Position numbers and translations under genes: made by a program. Shown here piece by piece: positions 55,773-63,266 of a stretch of DNA of 64,000 bases. This stretch comes from Endozoicomonas sp965261315. Lineage in GTDB: Bacteria > Pseudomonadota > Gammaproteobacteria > Pseudomonadales > Endozoicomonadaceae. Location of the stretch: contig CBDHDM010000034.1 in assembly GCA_965261315.1 (NCBI GenBank), forward strand, positions 1-64,000, read 5' to 3'. Below the pieces are notes generated by a model. It did no database searches. It was not told the origin of the DNA and was given only the letters and a program-made list of their open reading frames with translations. The number at the start of each line of letters is the position of its first letter. Positions within the stretch are counted from its first letter, which is position 1.

Positions 55773-55943
55773 TTGACCTTTACCTGGATAGACTGGCTGA
55801 TCGCCGGTATCGTTATCATCTCCGCGCTAATCAGTTTAAAGCGTGGTTTTTTTAAAGAGATTCTCTCTTTGTTGACTTGGCTGGCAGCGATCTTTGTTGC
55901 CTGGTCTTTTGGTGGAGCACTGTCAGATCGGTCAGAATATTAA
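55773..55943 (+). pseudogene. cvpA: cvpA, first 52-56 codons only
   Basis: From TTG at 55773 the frame reads MTFTWIDWLIAGIVIISALI, SLKRGFFKEILSLLTWLAAI and FVAWSFGGALSD, the first two membrane helices of CvpA (colicin V production protein; E. coli starts MVWIDYAIIAVI). It then passes into glycosyltransferase sequence at about 55928 and stops. In related genomes cvpA stands right after dedD and before purF. Here it is 23.5 kb from dedD and cut after about 52 codons. Confidence 0.85.
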
Positions 55944-56548
55944 ATGAATTTTCTGAGCAAATTGACGTTCTGGTCAGTGAATCGGATAATGGTATCTATG
56001 ATGCTCTCAATAAGGGAGTTTCATTAGCCACCGGTGATATCATAGGCTTCATGCACTCTGATGATTTGTTTTATGATGAAGATAGTTTAGGCTTGGTAAC
56101 CAAAGCTTTTAATGATTATGATGTCGATGCCGTTTATGGCGACCTGATTTATGTTGATAAAGAAAACACAGACCAAGTAATCCGTTATTGGAAAAGTGGT
56201 GAGTACTACCCTGAAAAACTGGCCAAAGGCTGGATGCCACCACACCCTACCTTTTATATGAAGCGAAGCCTCTATGAACAGTACGGCGGGTTTGACCTGC
56301 AATACCGCATTGCCGCCGATTACGATGCCATGTTGCGGTAGTTTGTTCAGGGTAATATCAACCTTCATTATATTCCCGAGATACTGGTGCGCATGCGGGT
56401 TGGCGGTGTCTCTAACCGCTCATTCAGTAATATGTTGCTAAAAAGTCAGGAAGACTACCGGGTTATAAAAGAGCATAAGGTGGGGGGCATGAATACCTTG
56501 TTGATGAAGAATTTCAGTAAGGTGCCGCAGTTTTTTGGGGTGAGTTAG
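55930..56548 (+). pseudogene. GT2 glycosyltransferase, 5'-truncated with internal stop
   Basis: Starting abruptly at the cvpA junction, the frame reads SVRILNEFSEQIDVLVSESD, NGIYDALNKGVSLATGDIIG and FMHSDDLFYDE, the GT-A core of WcaE/WbbN-like family 2 enzymes with the HSDD metal site. The first 30 or so residues are missing. A TAG at 56339-56341 interrupts the frame; the sequence goes on in the same frame (FVQGNINLHYIPEILVRMRV, GGVSNRSFSN) to 56548. Confidence 0.85.
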
Positions 56549-56591
56549 GCATGGTTCCTGAATAACTTCCCTGTTTTCAGCATCTTACTCG

Positions 56592-56652
56592 GTTCGGGCT
56601 GAGCTTGTCGAAGTCCGGTGGCACCACCCTTCGACAGGCTCAGGGTGAACGG
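56592..56652 (+). repeat. TTCGACAAGCTCAGC-type repeat, copy 1
   Basis: Contains TTCGGGCTGAGCTTGTCGAAG, a GTCCGGTGGCACCACC centre and CTTCGACAGGCTCAGGGTGAAC, itself an imperfect palindrome. It is an inverted near-identical copy of 57711-57772. The two copies bracket the DUF29 gene and the toxin-antitoxin remnant. Confidence 0.8.
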
Positions 56653-56730
56653 GAATCGGGAAGTAATTCAGGAATTATTTTTTGGACGGGAATAGGGAAG
56701 TGGCCGGTAAAAAAATATGACTACATTCTG

Positions 56731-56795
56731 TTCATCCTGAGCGGAGTCGAAGGATGGTGGCTGTGTACTTCGACTCCGCTCAGTGCGGACGGAGG
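56731..56795. repeat. Related GGAGTCGAAG palindrome
   Basis: CATCCTGAGCGGAGTCGAAGG paired with CTTCGACTCCGCTCAG forms a second imperfect palindrome of the same sequence class as 56592-56652. Non-coding. Confidence 0.6.
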
Positions 56796-56891
56796 TGTGA
56801 ATCAACTCACCGGCTCCCTCAGGTGGGTGTTGTGAAAAAGGAATTGTTTTATTGTTATCACCCTGCCATTTCCCAATTTCCGTATATCTCA

Positions 56892-57344
56892 TTACCCATC
56901 ACCAGGAAACCACCGCCCATCCAGTATGTTTTCGGTATACCATGGACAACGCTCCGGAAAGGTGCTGATGGCTAATCCGGTCTCTTCACTGGCATCGTCC
57001 CTGGCTTCCAGCCAGGCCGAGGGTATCTGTTCTTCAAGGACATTATTGAGGCTTGGGCTATCCGTCAGTAGCTGGTTCAGTCTTCTGCGCTGTTCTTTGA
57101 TGGTGCCTTTCCAGCCGCTGCTGATGGCTTCGGGTTGGTGTGCCCATTTGAGCAGATGGGTGAGCAGGACGATCAGGCGATTAATCAGTTGTCGTCTGTC
57201 CCGTTTGCCCATGCTTTCCAGTTCCTCGGCGATGTTGGCAGCGTCAATTTCGTTAAATCGTCCTGCTCTCAGGAGCTGGGTGTTTTTTAATAACCAGCGG
57301 TAGTAGTCGTGGTCGTATTCTTGTTGGAGTGAGTTTTCGGGCAT
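56892..57344 (-). CDS. DUF29 family protein
   Basis: 150 residues from MPENSLQQEYDHDYYRW, with IAEELESMGKRDRRQLINRL, THLLKWAHQPEA and CPWYTENILDGRWFPGD. Paralogue of the gene at 31110-31547. Function unknown. It starts six bases downstream of a PIN-toxin stub, so the DUF29 insertion probably removed the rest of that toxin. Confidence 0.85.
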   Translation of the reverse strand: MPENSLQQEYDHDYYRWLLKNTQLLRAGRFNEIDAANIAEELESMGKRDRRQLINRLIVLLTHLLKWAHQPEAISSGWKGTIKEQRRRLNQLLTDSPSLNNVLEEQIPSAWLEARDDASEETGLAISTFPERCPWYTENILDGRWFPGDG

Positions 57345-57349
57345 GGGGG

Positions 57350-57424
57350 TTACCTTGTTGGATTGGATGGTTTTGGGTGACTGAGGGCATCCTGGATAAA
57401 GGCGCTGGTATCCAGCGTGATCAT
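57350..57424 (-). pseudogene. PIN-domain (VapC-like) toxin stub
   Basis: The ATG overlaps the antitoxin stop by four bases (ATGA). The peptide MITLDTSAFIQDALSHPKPS is the start of a PIN-domain RNase with its first catalytic Asp; it stops after 24 codons, whereas such toxins need about 130. Confidence 0.6.
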
Positions 57425-57651
57425 CGGCTGGCATCCCACGATTCATAAAGTCCTGCAATAATGTTATCCGCTTTGGCATCCTTCGCCAGTTCGTCCAGTG
57501 CTTGCCGGGCCGACTGTTGCAGGGCAGCGGGAGAGGCGATGGTGGCCTGTGCCTCACCGTTGGAAGCCACTGTGAAAGGTTGTCCCGCTTGGGCTTTTTT
57601 CAGGTGACGAAGCAGATTGGCTCGCAGTTCGCTGATATCGATTTTTTCCAT
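57421..57651 (-). CDS. Phd/YefM-type antitoxin, now orphan
   Basis: 76 residues of the prevent-host-death family: MEKIDISELRANLLRHLKKA, QAGQPFTVASNGEAQATIAS, with a C-terminal toxin-binding tail (NIIAGLYESWDASR). Binds its own promoter and a toxin in intact systems. The toxin that follows is only a stub, so this gene has lost its partner. Confidence 0.8.
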   Translation of the reverse strand: MEKIDISELRANLLRHLKKAQAGQPFTVASNGEAQATIASPAALQQSARQALDELAKDAKADNIIAGLYESWDASR

Positions 57652-57710
57652 AATGACTTTCTATTATGTTGTTGCGGGGTTGTTCTTTAATAAATACTCG
57701 TTCCGCATTT

Positions 57711-57772
57711 CCGTTCACCCTGAGCCGTCGAAGGGTGGTGCCACCGGACTTCGACAAGCTCAGCCCGAACGG
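57711..57772 (-). repeat. TTCGACAAGCTCAGC-type repeat, copy 2 (inverted)
   Basis: Reverse complement of the 56592-56652 repeat with one base difference (GAGCCGTCGAAGG instead of GAGCCTGTCGAAGG). Confidence 0.8.
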
Positions 57773-57967
57773 AGTCCGGAATTTGAAATTGGTAAGTCAT
57801 TTCAGGACAACGCCTATGTGCGGAAGACAGCACCGGATACCAGTATACACACACCGGGGAAGTAGGATCAGAATTATATCGGATACCCAATGTTATGAAT
57901 GATTTTCTATAACCTTGATTTTTTTGTAATTCTCAATGTTAATTATTGATTTTAACCAGGCATTTGA

Positions 57968-59245
57968 ATGACTCATAAAGTTGCGCTAATTACCGGTGTT
58001 ACCGGTCAGGATGGCTCTTACCTTGCCGAGTTTCTTCTGAAAAAAGGCTATGAGGTTCACGACATAAAGCGTCGAGCTTCATCCTTTAATACAGAGCGGG
58101 TAGATCGTATCTATGAAGATCCTCACGTAGCCAATGCTCAGTTTACACTTCATTACGGTGATCTAAGCGACAGTTCCAACCTTACTCGTATTATCAGCGA
58201 AGTTCAGCCAGATGAGGTGTATAACCTGGCGGCTCAGTCCCATGTCGCCGTTTCTTTTGAGTCTCCTGAATACACCGCCGATGTGGATGCCCTGGGTACG
58301 CTTCGCTTACTCGAGGCCATTCGTTTTCTCGGGTTGGAAAAGAAAACCCGTTTCTACCAGGCATCTACCTCTGAACTTTATGGTCTGGTTCAGGAGATTC
58401 CTCAGAAAGAAACCACGCCTTTCTACCCACGCTCGCCTTATGAGGCTGTCGCAAAAGGGTATGAGCACCAAAATATCGCAGTATCGTCGTTCCCGCGAAG
58501 GCGGGAACCCACCACGAGCTGTGGATCTCCGCCTTCGCGGAGATGACGGCTTTGAGTATATTTCGTGTTTGAACACCTTTTGCGACAGCCTCCTTATGCC
58601 GCGGCCAAAATGTACGCTTACTGGATTACCGTGAACTATCGCGAATCTTATGGGATGTACGCCTGTAATGGTATTCTGTTTAACCACGAGTCCCCCCGTC
58701 GCGGTGAAACGTTTGTAACGCGCAAGATTACCCGTGGGCTGGCGAACATTGCCCAGGGGCTGGACAGCTGCCTTTATCTGGGGAATATGGATGCGCTGCG
58801 TGACTGGGGGCATGCACGTGATTATGTAGAGATGCAATGGCTGATGTTGCAGCAGGAGCAGCCGGAAGATTTCGTGATTGCTACTGGGGTTCAGTACTCC
58901 GTACGACAGTTTGTGGATTTTTCCGCTAAAGCCATCGGTATTACTCTGCGTTGGGAAGGATCTGGTGTGGATGAATGTGCTTATGTTGAGCGTATTGACA
59001 GCGACAACGCACCTGCACTGACTGTCGGCCAGAAAATTGTGGCTGTCGATTCACGTTATTTTCGTCCTGCAGAAGTGGAAACCCTGCTGGGTGACCCATC
59101 CAATGCTAAAAATAAGCTCGGCTGGGAACCGGTCACTACGCTTGAAGAGATGGTGGCTGAGATGGTTGACTATGACTTGGCCAAGGCCAGGCAGCATGCC
59201 TTGTTGAAAGAGCATGGGTATGAAGTGAAGGTGTCCAGGGAGTAG
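57968..59245 (+). pseudogene. gmd: GDP-mannose 4,6-dehydratase, split by a 151-bp element
   Basis: First step of GDP-L-fucose synthesis. The 5' part (to 58441) has ITGVTGQDGSYLAEFLLKKG, the STSELYG active-site block and ends at PRSPY. The 3' part (from 58593) resumes AAAKMYAYWITVNYRESYGM and runs to the normal C-terminus. The insertion lies inside the catalytic YxxxK motif, between Tyr and the next residues. With the element and one 5-bp duplicate removed the gene has 373-374 codons, the usual length. The inserted segment contains an in-frame TGA. Confidence 0.95.
58442..58592. mobile_element. 151-bp MITE-like element in gmd
   Basis: Perfect 17-bp inverted ends GAGGCTGTCGCAAAAGG and CCTTTTGCGACAGCCTC, flanked by the direct repeat CTTAT (58437-58441 and 58593-58597). 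The centre carries GTTCCCGCGAAGGCGGGAAC and ATCTCCGCCTTCGCGGAGAT hairpins. No gene inside. Related ends occur at 816, 29009, 29197, 60690 and 60786. Confidence 0.9.
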
Positions 59246-59252
59246 TGATAAT

Positions 59253-59282
59253 TTGGATACTGCGGACTGACTGGTCTATGAT
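59253..59282 (+). promoter_or_regulatory. Likely vapBC promoter
   Basis: TTGGAT (59253-59258) and TATGAT (59277-59282) are 18 bases apart, 35 bases before the vapB start. Expected to be repressed by the VapBC complex. Confidence 0.45.
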
Positions 59283-59317
59283 AGATACACAAATTTTATT
59301 AAAAACGGTGTATCCCA

Positions 59318-59524
59318 ATGTCATCGACCATTCGGACCAATATCGTCATTGATCAAGATCTGATGAAAGAGGCTCTGGAATTGTCTGGCCTTACATCAAG
59401 GCGAGAACTGGTTCAGCATGCCCTTGAAGAGCTGGTACGTCGAAAAAAACAGCAGCAATGGCTGGAACTGTTCGGGAAGGCCAGCTGGGAAGGTGATCTT
59501 GAGGACTCCAGGAAGCTCCGTTAA
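59318..59524 (+). CDS. vapB: VapB-type antitoxin
   Basis: 68 residues: ribbon-helix-helix start (IRTNIVIDQDLMKEALELSG, TSRRELVQHALEELVRRKKQ) and a C-terminal toxin-binding tail (SWEGDLEDSRKLR). Its stop overlaps the toxin start by one base (TAATG). The pair sits between gmd and fcl, which are normally adjacent, so it is an insertion. Confidence 0.88.
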   Translation: MSSTIRTNIVIDQDLMKEALELSGLTSRRELVQHALEELVRRKKQQQWLELFGKASWEGDLEDSRKLR

Positions 59525-59943
59525 TGGATGCTCTGTTGATGGATTGCCTGGTTGATACCAGTGTCTGGATTGATTTTCTCAATGGCCGGGCCACACCAGA
59601 AGTGGCCAGTCTGAAATCCTTGTTACTATCAGGTCGCGTTGCCACAACCCCCGTTATTGTGATGGAAATTCTGCAGGGGCTTCGCCACGACAGGGATTGT
59701 CATAAGGTGTATCGTCAGACAAGCTTGCTAAGCCATTACCCTATTGCTGATGAACGATATATTGAGGCGGCAGATTTATATCGGGGGCTTCGTAAAAACG
59801 GCGTGACGATACGCAAAAGTGTTGACTCTCTTATCAGCGCCATTGCGATTCATTTCAGCTTGCCAGTTCTTCACAGTGACCGTGATTTTTCTTCCATAGC
59901 CAGTCATTCTGACTTGATAATTTATTCTCCAGATACGCATTAA
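59524..59943 (+). CDS. vapC: VapC-type PIN-domain RNase toxin
   Basis: 139 residues, intact. PIN acidic residues: D in CLVDTSVWIDFL near 11, E in VVMEILQGLR-type block (VIVMEILQGL) near 48, D in SVDSLISAIAI near 100 and D in LHSDRDFSSIA near 119. A second ATG at 59539 would give the more usual N-terminus. Cleaves RNA when free of VapB. Confidence 0.9.
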   Translation: MDALLMDCLVDTSVWIDFLNGRATPEVASLKSLLLSGRVATTPVIVMEILQGLRHDRDCHKVYRQTSLLSHYPIADERYIEAADLYRGLRKNGVTIRKSVDSLISAIAIHFSLPVLHSDRDFSSIASHSDLIIYSPDTH

Positions 59944-59946
59944 TTT

Positions 59947-60724
59947 ATGAAAACTGTTTTTATTGCCGGCCACGGTGGGATGGTGGGCTCTTCGATTGCT
60001 CGCCTGCTTGAAAGGCAGGGAAATATTCGAATAGTGACCCGAAGTCGCAGTGAGCTGTATTTACCCGAAGCTGGCTCAGCAGCCGATGGTGGAGAGTGAG
60101 TTATTGAATGGCTACCTTGAACAAACTAATGAGCCTTATGCTATTGCCAAAATTGCAGGCATTAAGCTGTGTGAATCCTATAACCGACAGTATGGTGTGG
60201 ATTACCGTTCCGTGATGCCTACGAATCTCTATGGTGAAAATGATAATTTCCACCCTGAAAACAGCCATGTGATTCCGGCGATGATGCGCCGTTTCCATGA
60301 AGCAAAACTTCGCGGTGATAAAAACGTGGTTGTCTGGGGAACGGGCAAGCCGATGCGTGAGTTTCTTCATGTAGATGATATGGCGGCGGCCTGTATCCAT
60401 GTAATGAATCTGGATAAGTCCATTTACAGTGAACATACCGACCCGATGATGTCCCATATTAACGTGGGTACCGGCGTTGACTGCACGATCCGAGAGCTGG
60501 CTGAAACCATGAAACAGGTGGTTGGCTTTGAAGGTGAGCTGGTATTTGACACCACCAGGCCTGATGGAACCCCTCGAAAGCTAATGGATGTTAGTCGGCT
60601 TAAAAAATTGGGCTGGGAGTCTTCGGTTAGCTTGAAAGATGGACTTTCTTCGACTTATGCATGGTTTATCGCTAATGCTGCTAACTTGCGAGGGTGTCAC
60701 AAAAGGTACATCAGTGTGGAATAA
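59947..60724 (+). pseudogene. fcl: GDP-L-fucose synthase with internal deletion
   Basis: The start MKTVFIAGHGGMVGSSIARL with the NADP glycine loop runs to RSRSEL, then switches frame to SCIYPKLAQQPMVESELL, TNEPYAIAKIAGIKLCESYN and the rest of a normal Fcl. About 69 residues between (the segment after RxxEL to just before the catalytic Ser-Cys) are missing. AGCTG at 60054 can belong to either side, so a microhomology deletion with frame change is likely. The natural end NLRG is followed by codons derived from a repeat end (60690). Confidence 0.9.
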
Positions 60725-60802
60725 ACTCTTAGCCGTCATCTCCGCGAAGGTGGAGATCCACTGTTCGTAGTGGATTCCCGCCAGCGAGGCTGTCGCAAAA
60801 GG
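60690..60802. repeat. Degenerate copies of the GAGGCTGTCGCAAAAGG element
   Basis: GAGGGTGTCACAAAAGG at 60690-60706 (two mismatches to the gmd element end) and an exact GAGGCTGTCGCAAAAGG at 60786-60802, both in the same orientation. Between them is GTCATCTCCGCGAAGGTGGAGATCC followed by GTGGATTCCCGCC, the same inner hairpins as in gmd. It looks like two overlapping or recombined element copies; the first supplies the stop of fcl. Confidence 0.75.
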
Positions 60803-61215
60803 GTGAAAGCGGTCTCGATGTAGGTCGGTTCGCTTAAATGCGAGAACAGTATAATTACCGGTAACCCTATAGAATATAGGCTGTTATTACTTTAGGCTAG
60901 ATGAGATGCTGTCTTATCTAGCCCTCTCGGTTCTTGAATGAGTAATAGCCGTTGTAGAAGTAATTTAACCCGCTTATATAGCTATTATTCAGAGCTTCGA
61001 TAAGAACCAGAGCTTTTAATAATAGCTCGTTAATCCGCCTTAAAACCGCCTCTATACTACGCACTTTCGTACGGCAATATAAGCCAGTGTACAGCGCAGT
61101 ACTCTCACCTTATTTTTAGCCAGCGTCCCCGGCTGGCAGTTAATCAGCCTATACGGACGTGCTACAGGGACATCACGCATAAGGAAGTGGCACAACAATC
61201 TATCGGAGAACGATA
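60803..61215. other. 413-bp gap before the defence island
   Basis: No gene. An imperfect stem GGCTAGATGAGA ... TCTTATCTAGCC (60893-60921) could be a transcript end for the polysaccharide operon. The upstream region of the next gene ends with a good AGGAAG and GGAGAACG ribosome-binding context. Confidence 0.4.
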
Positions 61216-61482
61216 ATGGCTAAAGGTAAAAACGAGAGTAAAACGGCGGAGAAGCCTGAAGGAAAAACCAAGAAGGAAAAATTTGTCGAACTGGCAGAGG
61301 TTCGGGTACCCAAAGCCCTGAAGCAGATCGCTATGATCGGCAACCTGTCAGACAAGACTAAGTTTGAATACAGCGAGAAAGATGTCAAGCAGATCCATGA
61401 TGCCTTACAGGCCGCCTTGGATCGGATGAAAGCCCGCTTTGAAAATGGAGAGGACACAGAGGAGGGATTTAAGCTGGTTTGA
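61216..61482 (+). CDS. Unknown 88-aa Lys/Glu-rich protein
   Basis: Not recognised. GGAG precedes the ATG by eight bases. The first 25 residues are Lys/Glu-rich and disordered; the rest is likely helical (RVPKALKQIAMIGNLSDKTK, KDVKQIHDALQAALDRMKAR). Small proteins of this type are often found beside type I restriction-modification genes, but no function can be assigned. Ends at a shared terminator. Confidence 0.6.
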   Translation: MAKGKNESKTAEKPEGKTKKEKFVELAEVRVPKALKQIAMIGNLSDKTKFEYSEKDVKQIHDALQAALDRMKARFENGEDTEEGFKLV

Positions 61483-61487
61483 TCTAT

Positions 61488-61504
61488 AGCCCCATTTCGG
61501 GGCT
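61488..61504. terminator. Shared terminator between converging genes
   Basis: AGCCCC / GGGGCT stem with ATTTC loop, 6 bases after one stop and 10 before the other. Confidence 0.6.
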
Positions 61505-61513
61505 TCTCTGCAA

Positions 61514-61933
61514 CTACTGGCTCAACATATCCACAACCCTCAGATCAATAAGCGAAGGCAGCTCGTTGTCATTCTCCACCATAAACTCCTTCAGTTCATC
61601 AACAGGCATTTCATAAATGCTCACGAATCGGTCTTTCGGTAGACAACAGTTTCTCTCAGTATCCGTTGGGTCATAGTATTTACCTCCTATACGGATAACC
61701 GCTTTGCCAAAGAAACAATGGTTGGAAATGATGCCAAGCACATAGTGCAGGTCATCAAAGTCCTGTTCGTGCAGGTTTAGCAGGTAGTCCGCTGCTGTTT
61801 TGTAACTGTTCTGCCGGTCGACTGGAATATCCAGCCTTTGGATTGCAGTAGGAAGAGAGTGCAGGGTTACCTCCTGAACCTCTGGGCTTACCCCAAAGTG
61901 TTGAAAGTACTCCTTGATATAGTCTGCCATCAT
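61514..61933 (-). CDS. Unknown 139-aa protein downstream of the WYL regulator
   Basis: Not recognised. Start taken at MMADYIKEYFQHFGV; an upstream extension of 17 codons has no support. Acidic, mixed helix and strand, with two Cys pairs (NHCFFGK, NCCLPKDRF). It is 57 bases downstream of the WYL gene on the same strand and probably in its operon, so a part in the same defence locus is likely (inference). Confidence 0.55.
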   Translation of the reverse strand: MMADYIKEYFQHFGVSPEVQEVTLHSLPTAIQRLDIPVDRQNSYKTAADYLLNLHEQDFDDLHYVLGIISNHCFFGKAVIRIGGKYYDPTDTERNCCLPKDRFVSIYEMPVDELKEFMVENDNELPSLIDLRVVDMLSQ

Positions 61934-61989
61934 AACGTTGTCCCTATTGTTATGTTTTGAATGTGATTGCCGGAGAACCAGCAACGGCT

Positions 61990-62970
61990 TTATTCAGCTA
62001 TTTCCTCATTAACTGGTTGGTAATCAATGTTCCAGGCATCCTTGCCAAAGCCGTTAAGCCAGAACTTGAGCTGAAGTGAGTCCATAGCGGTGGCACTGAT
62101 TTCATAGCAGTCCTCATGCTCAATGCAGGTTTGATCCTCCGATAATTGGGATTCCAGAATATGAAGTCCAGCTTTCTTATTGACGCGGAAAGACAGTTTC
62201 ACTTTTCTTCCTTCCCCGAACGAGAACCGCGCCTCATCGTTGTATTGCTTAAGGTCAAAGGCTTCTGGTCGTTCAAAGGTTAGCGAGGTTGAACGAGCGG
62301 ATATCATCCTGTGCATGGCCAGATTCCGCTCATTGTCATACCCCTGGAAACGACAGACCAGGAACAACCGTGGCCCTTGTTGAGCCAGTCCCAGGGGCAT
62401 GACGGTTTTCTCTTTTACCTCACCCCCAGCATTCCTGTAGGCAATATCCAGCCAGCAGTTGTTGTACAGAGCACAACTGACTTCATTGAACACGTCCGGT
62501 TGCAACTCGGGTGGTAACAATGGCTGAGTCTCAGGGGCCACAACCACTTTGGATAACCACTGAATCTCCTTGGCAGGGTCCTGAGCATGGCAGATATTCC
62601 GGTTAGCCTCTTCAAAAAAACCAGACATGGAGTCCATCAGACTGCTGGGCAACAGGTTTTTCAAAGTTTCGTGCGCCATTTGAAGAATCAATGACTCCTG
62701 AATGCTCATGGAGTTCGCAGTAAAGCCCACCGCTTGTTGGCTCCACCGGTAACCGTAAGGCTTGCTTCGATTATCCAAATCAATAGGGAAATGGCTGCTC
62801 TCCACCAAAGATTTCAGATGCCGCTGAATGGTATGGATATCCCGGTCTAACCCAATCTCAGCCAGCTGTTGCTTCAACTGGAGGGCAGTAATCGACCAGC
62901 TTTTGGGAATGCGCTTCAGTAGCTCAATAATGAGAATGGTGGTCTCCAGGGAGGATTGCCGCTTATTCAT
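61990..62970 (-). CDS. WYL-domain transcriptional regulator (BrxR/CapW-like)
   Basis: 326 residues from MNKRQSSLETTILIIELLKR. Winged helix at about 5-75 (IPKSWSITALQLKQQLAEIG, RDIHTIQRHLKSLVES), a WYL domain around residues 155-240 (CWLDIAYRNAGGEVKEKTVM, PLGLAQQGPRLFLVCRFQG), and a C-terminal WCX-type extension (KVKLSFRVNKKAGLHILESQ). Regulators of this build control BREX, CBASS and restriction systems. It is divergent from hsdM and most likely represses it. GGAG lies 12 bases upstream of the chosen ATG; an upstream ATG (MEPDNN) is also possible. Confidence 0.88.
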   Translation of the reverse strand: MNKRQSSLETTILIIELLKRIPKSWSITALQLKQQLAEIGLDRDIHTIQRHLKSLVESSHFPIDLDNRSKPYGYRWSQQAVGFTANSMSIQESLILQMAHETLKNLLPSSLMDSMSGFFEEANRNICHAQDPAKEIQWLSKVVVAPETQPLLPPELQPDVFNEVSCALYNNCWLDIAYRNAGGEVKEKTVMPLGLAQQGPRLFLVCRFQGYDNERNLAMHRMISARSTSLTFERPEAFDLKQYNDEARFSFGEGRKVKLSFRVNKKAGLHILESQLSEDQTCIEHEDCYEISATAMDSLQLKFWLNGFGKDAWNIDYQPVNEEIAE

Positions 62971-63070
62971 GTTATTGTCAGGCTCCATAAAATGAATGTA
63001 CGATAGAGATCTCACCTCAGTGCTCTCCCGCATCGCTTTCTCAGCTCAGAAACCCATCATAAAACACCCC

Positions 63071-63089
63071 TGCGACGAGTTGTGTCGCA
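63071..63089. promoter_or_regulatory. Candidate operator for the WYL regulator
   Basis: Inverted repeat TGCGAC-N7-GTCGCA in the gap between the WYL gene and hsdM, 100 bases from the WYL start. BrxR/CapW-type proteins bind such repeats near their own promoters. Position and symmetry only; no direct evidence. Confidence 0.45.
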
Positions 63090-63254
63090 TGAAAACTAAA
63101 AAGTGAAATTTTTTTCTCCGCGGTACTTCGCAAATACACGACTATCACCTATCACCTCACAAGCGTACAATGACGTCCTTCCCAAAAATCCCCCCTTTGA
63201 GCTATCTGGTCCCATGCTCCCCGGCGTCAATAAAAGGCAATGGTAAAATCCACG

Positions 63255-63266
63255 GGCGGTAGCGTG
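63255..63266 (+). promoter_or_regulatory. ops element (RfaH recruitment) in the hsdM leader
   Basis: Exact GGCGGTAGCGTG in coding orientation, 175 bases before the hsdM ATG, in the context GGGCGGTAGCGTGGGGG. It is the same 14-base GGGCGGTAGCGTG core as the site at 32895. The downstream T-run of the first site is absent here. Confidence 0.75.
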
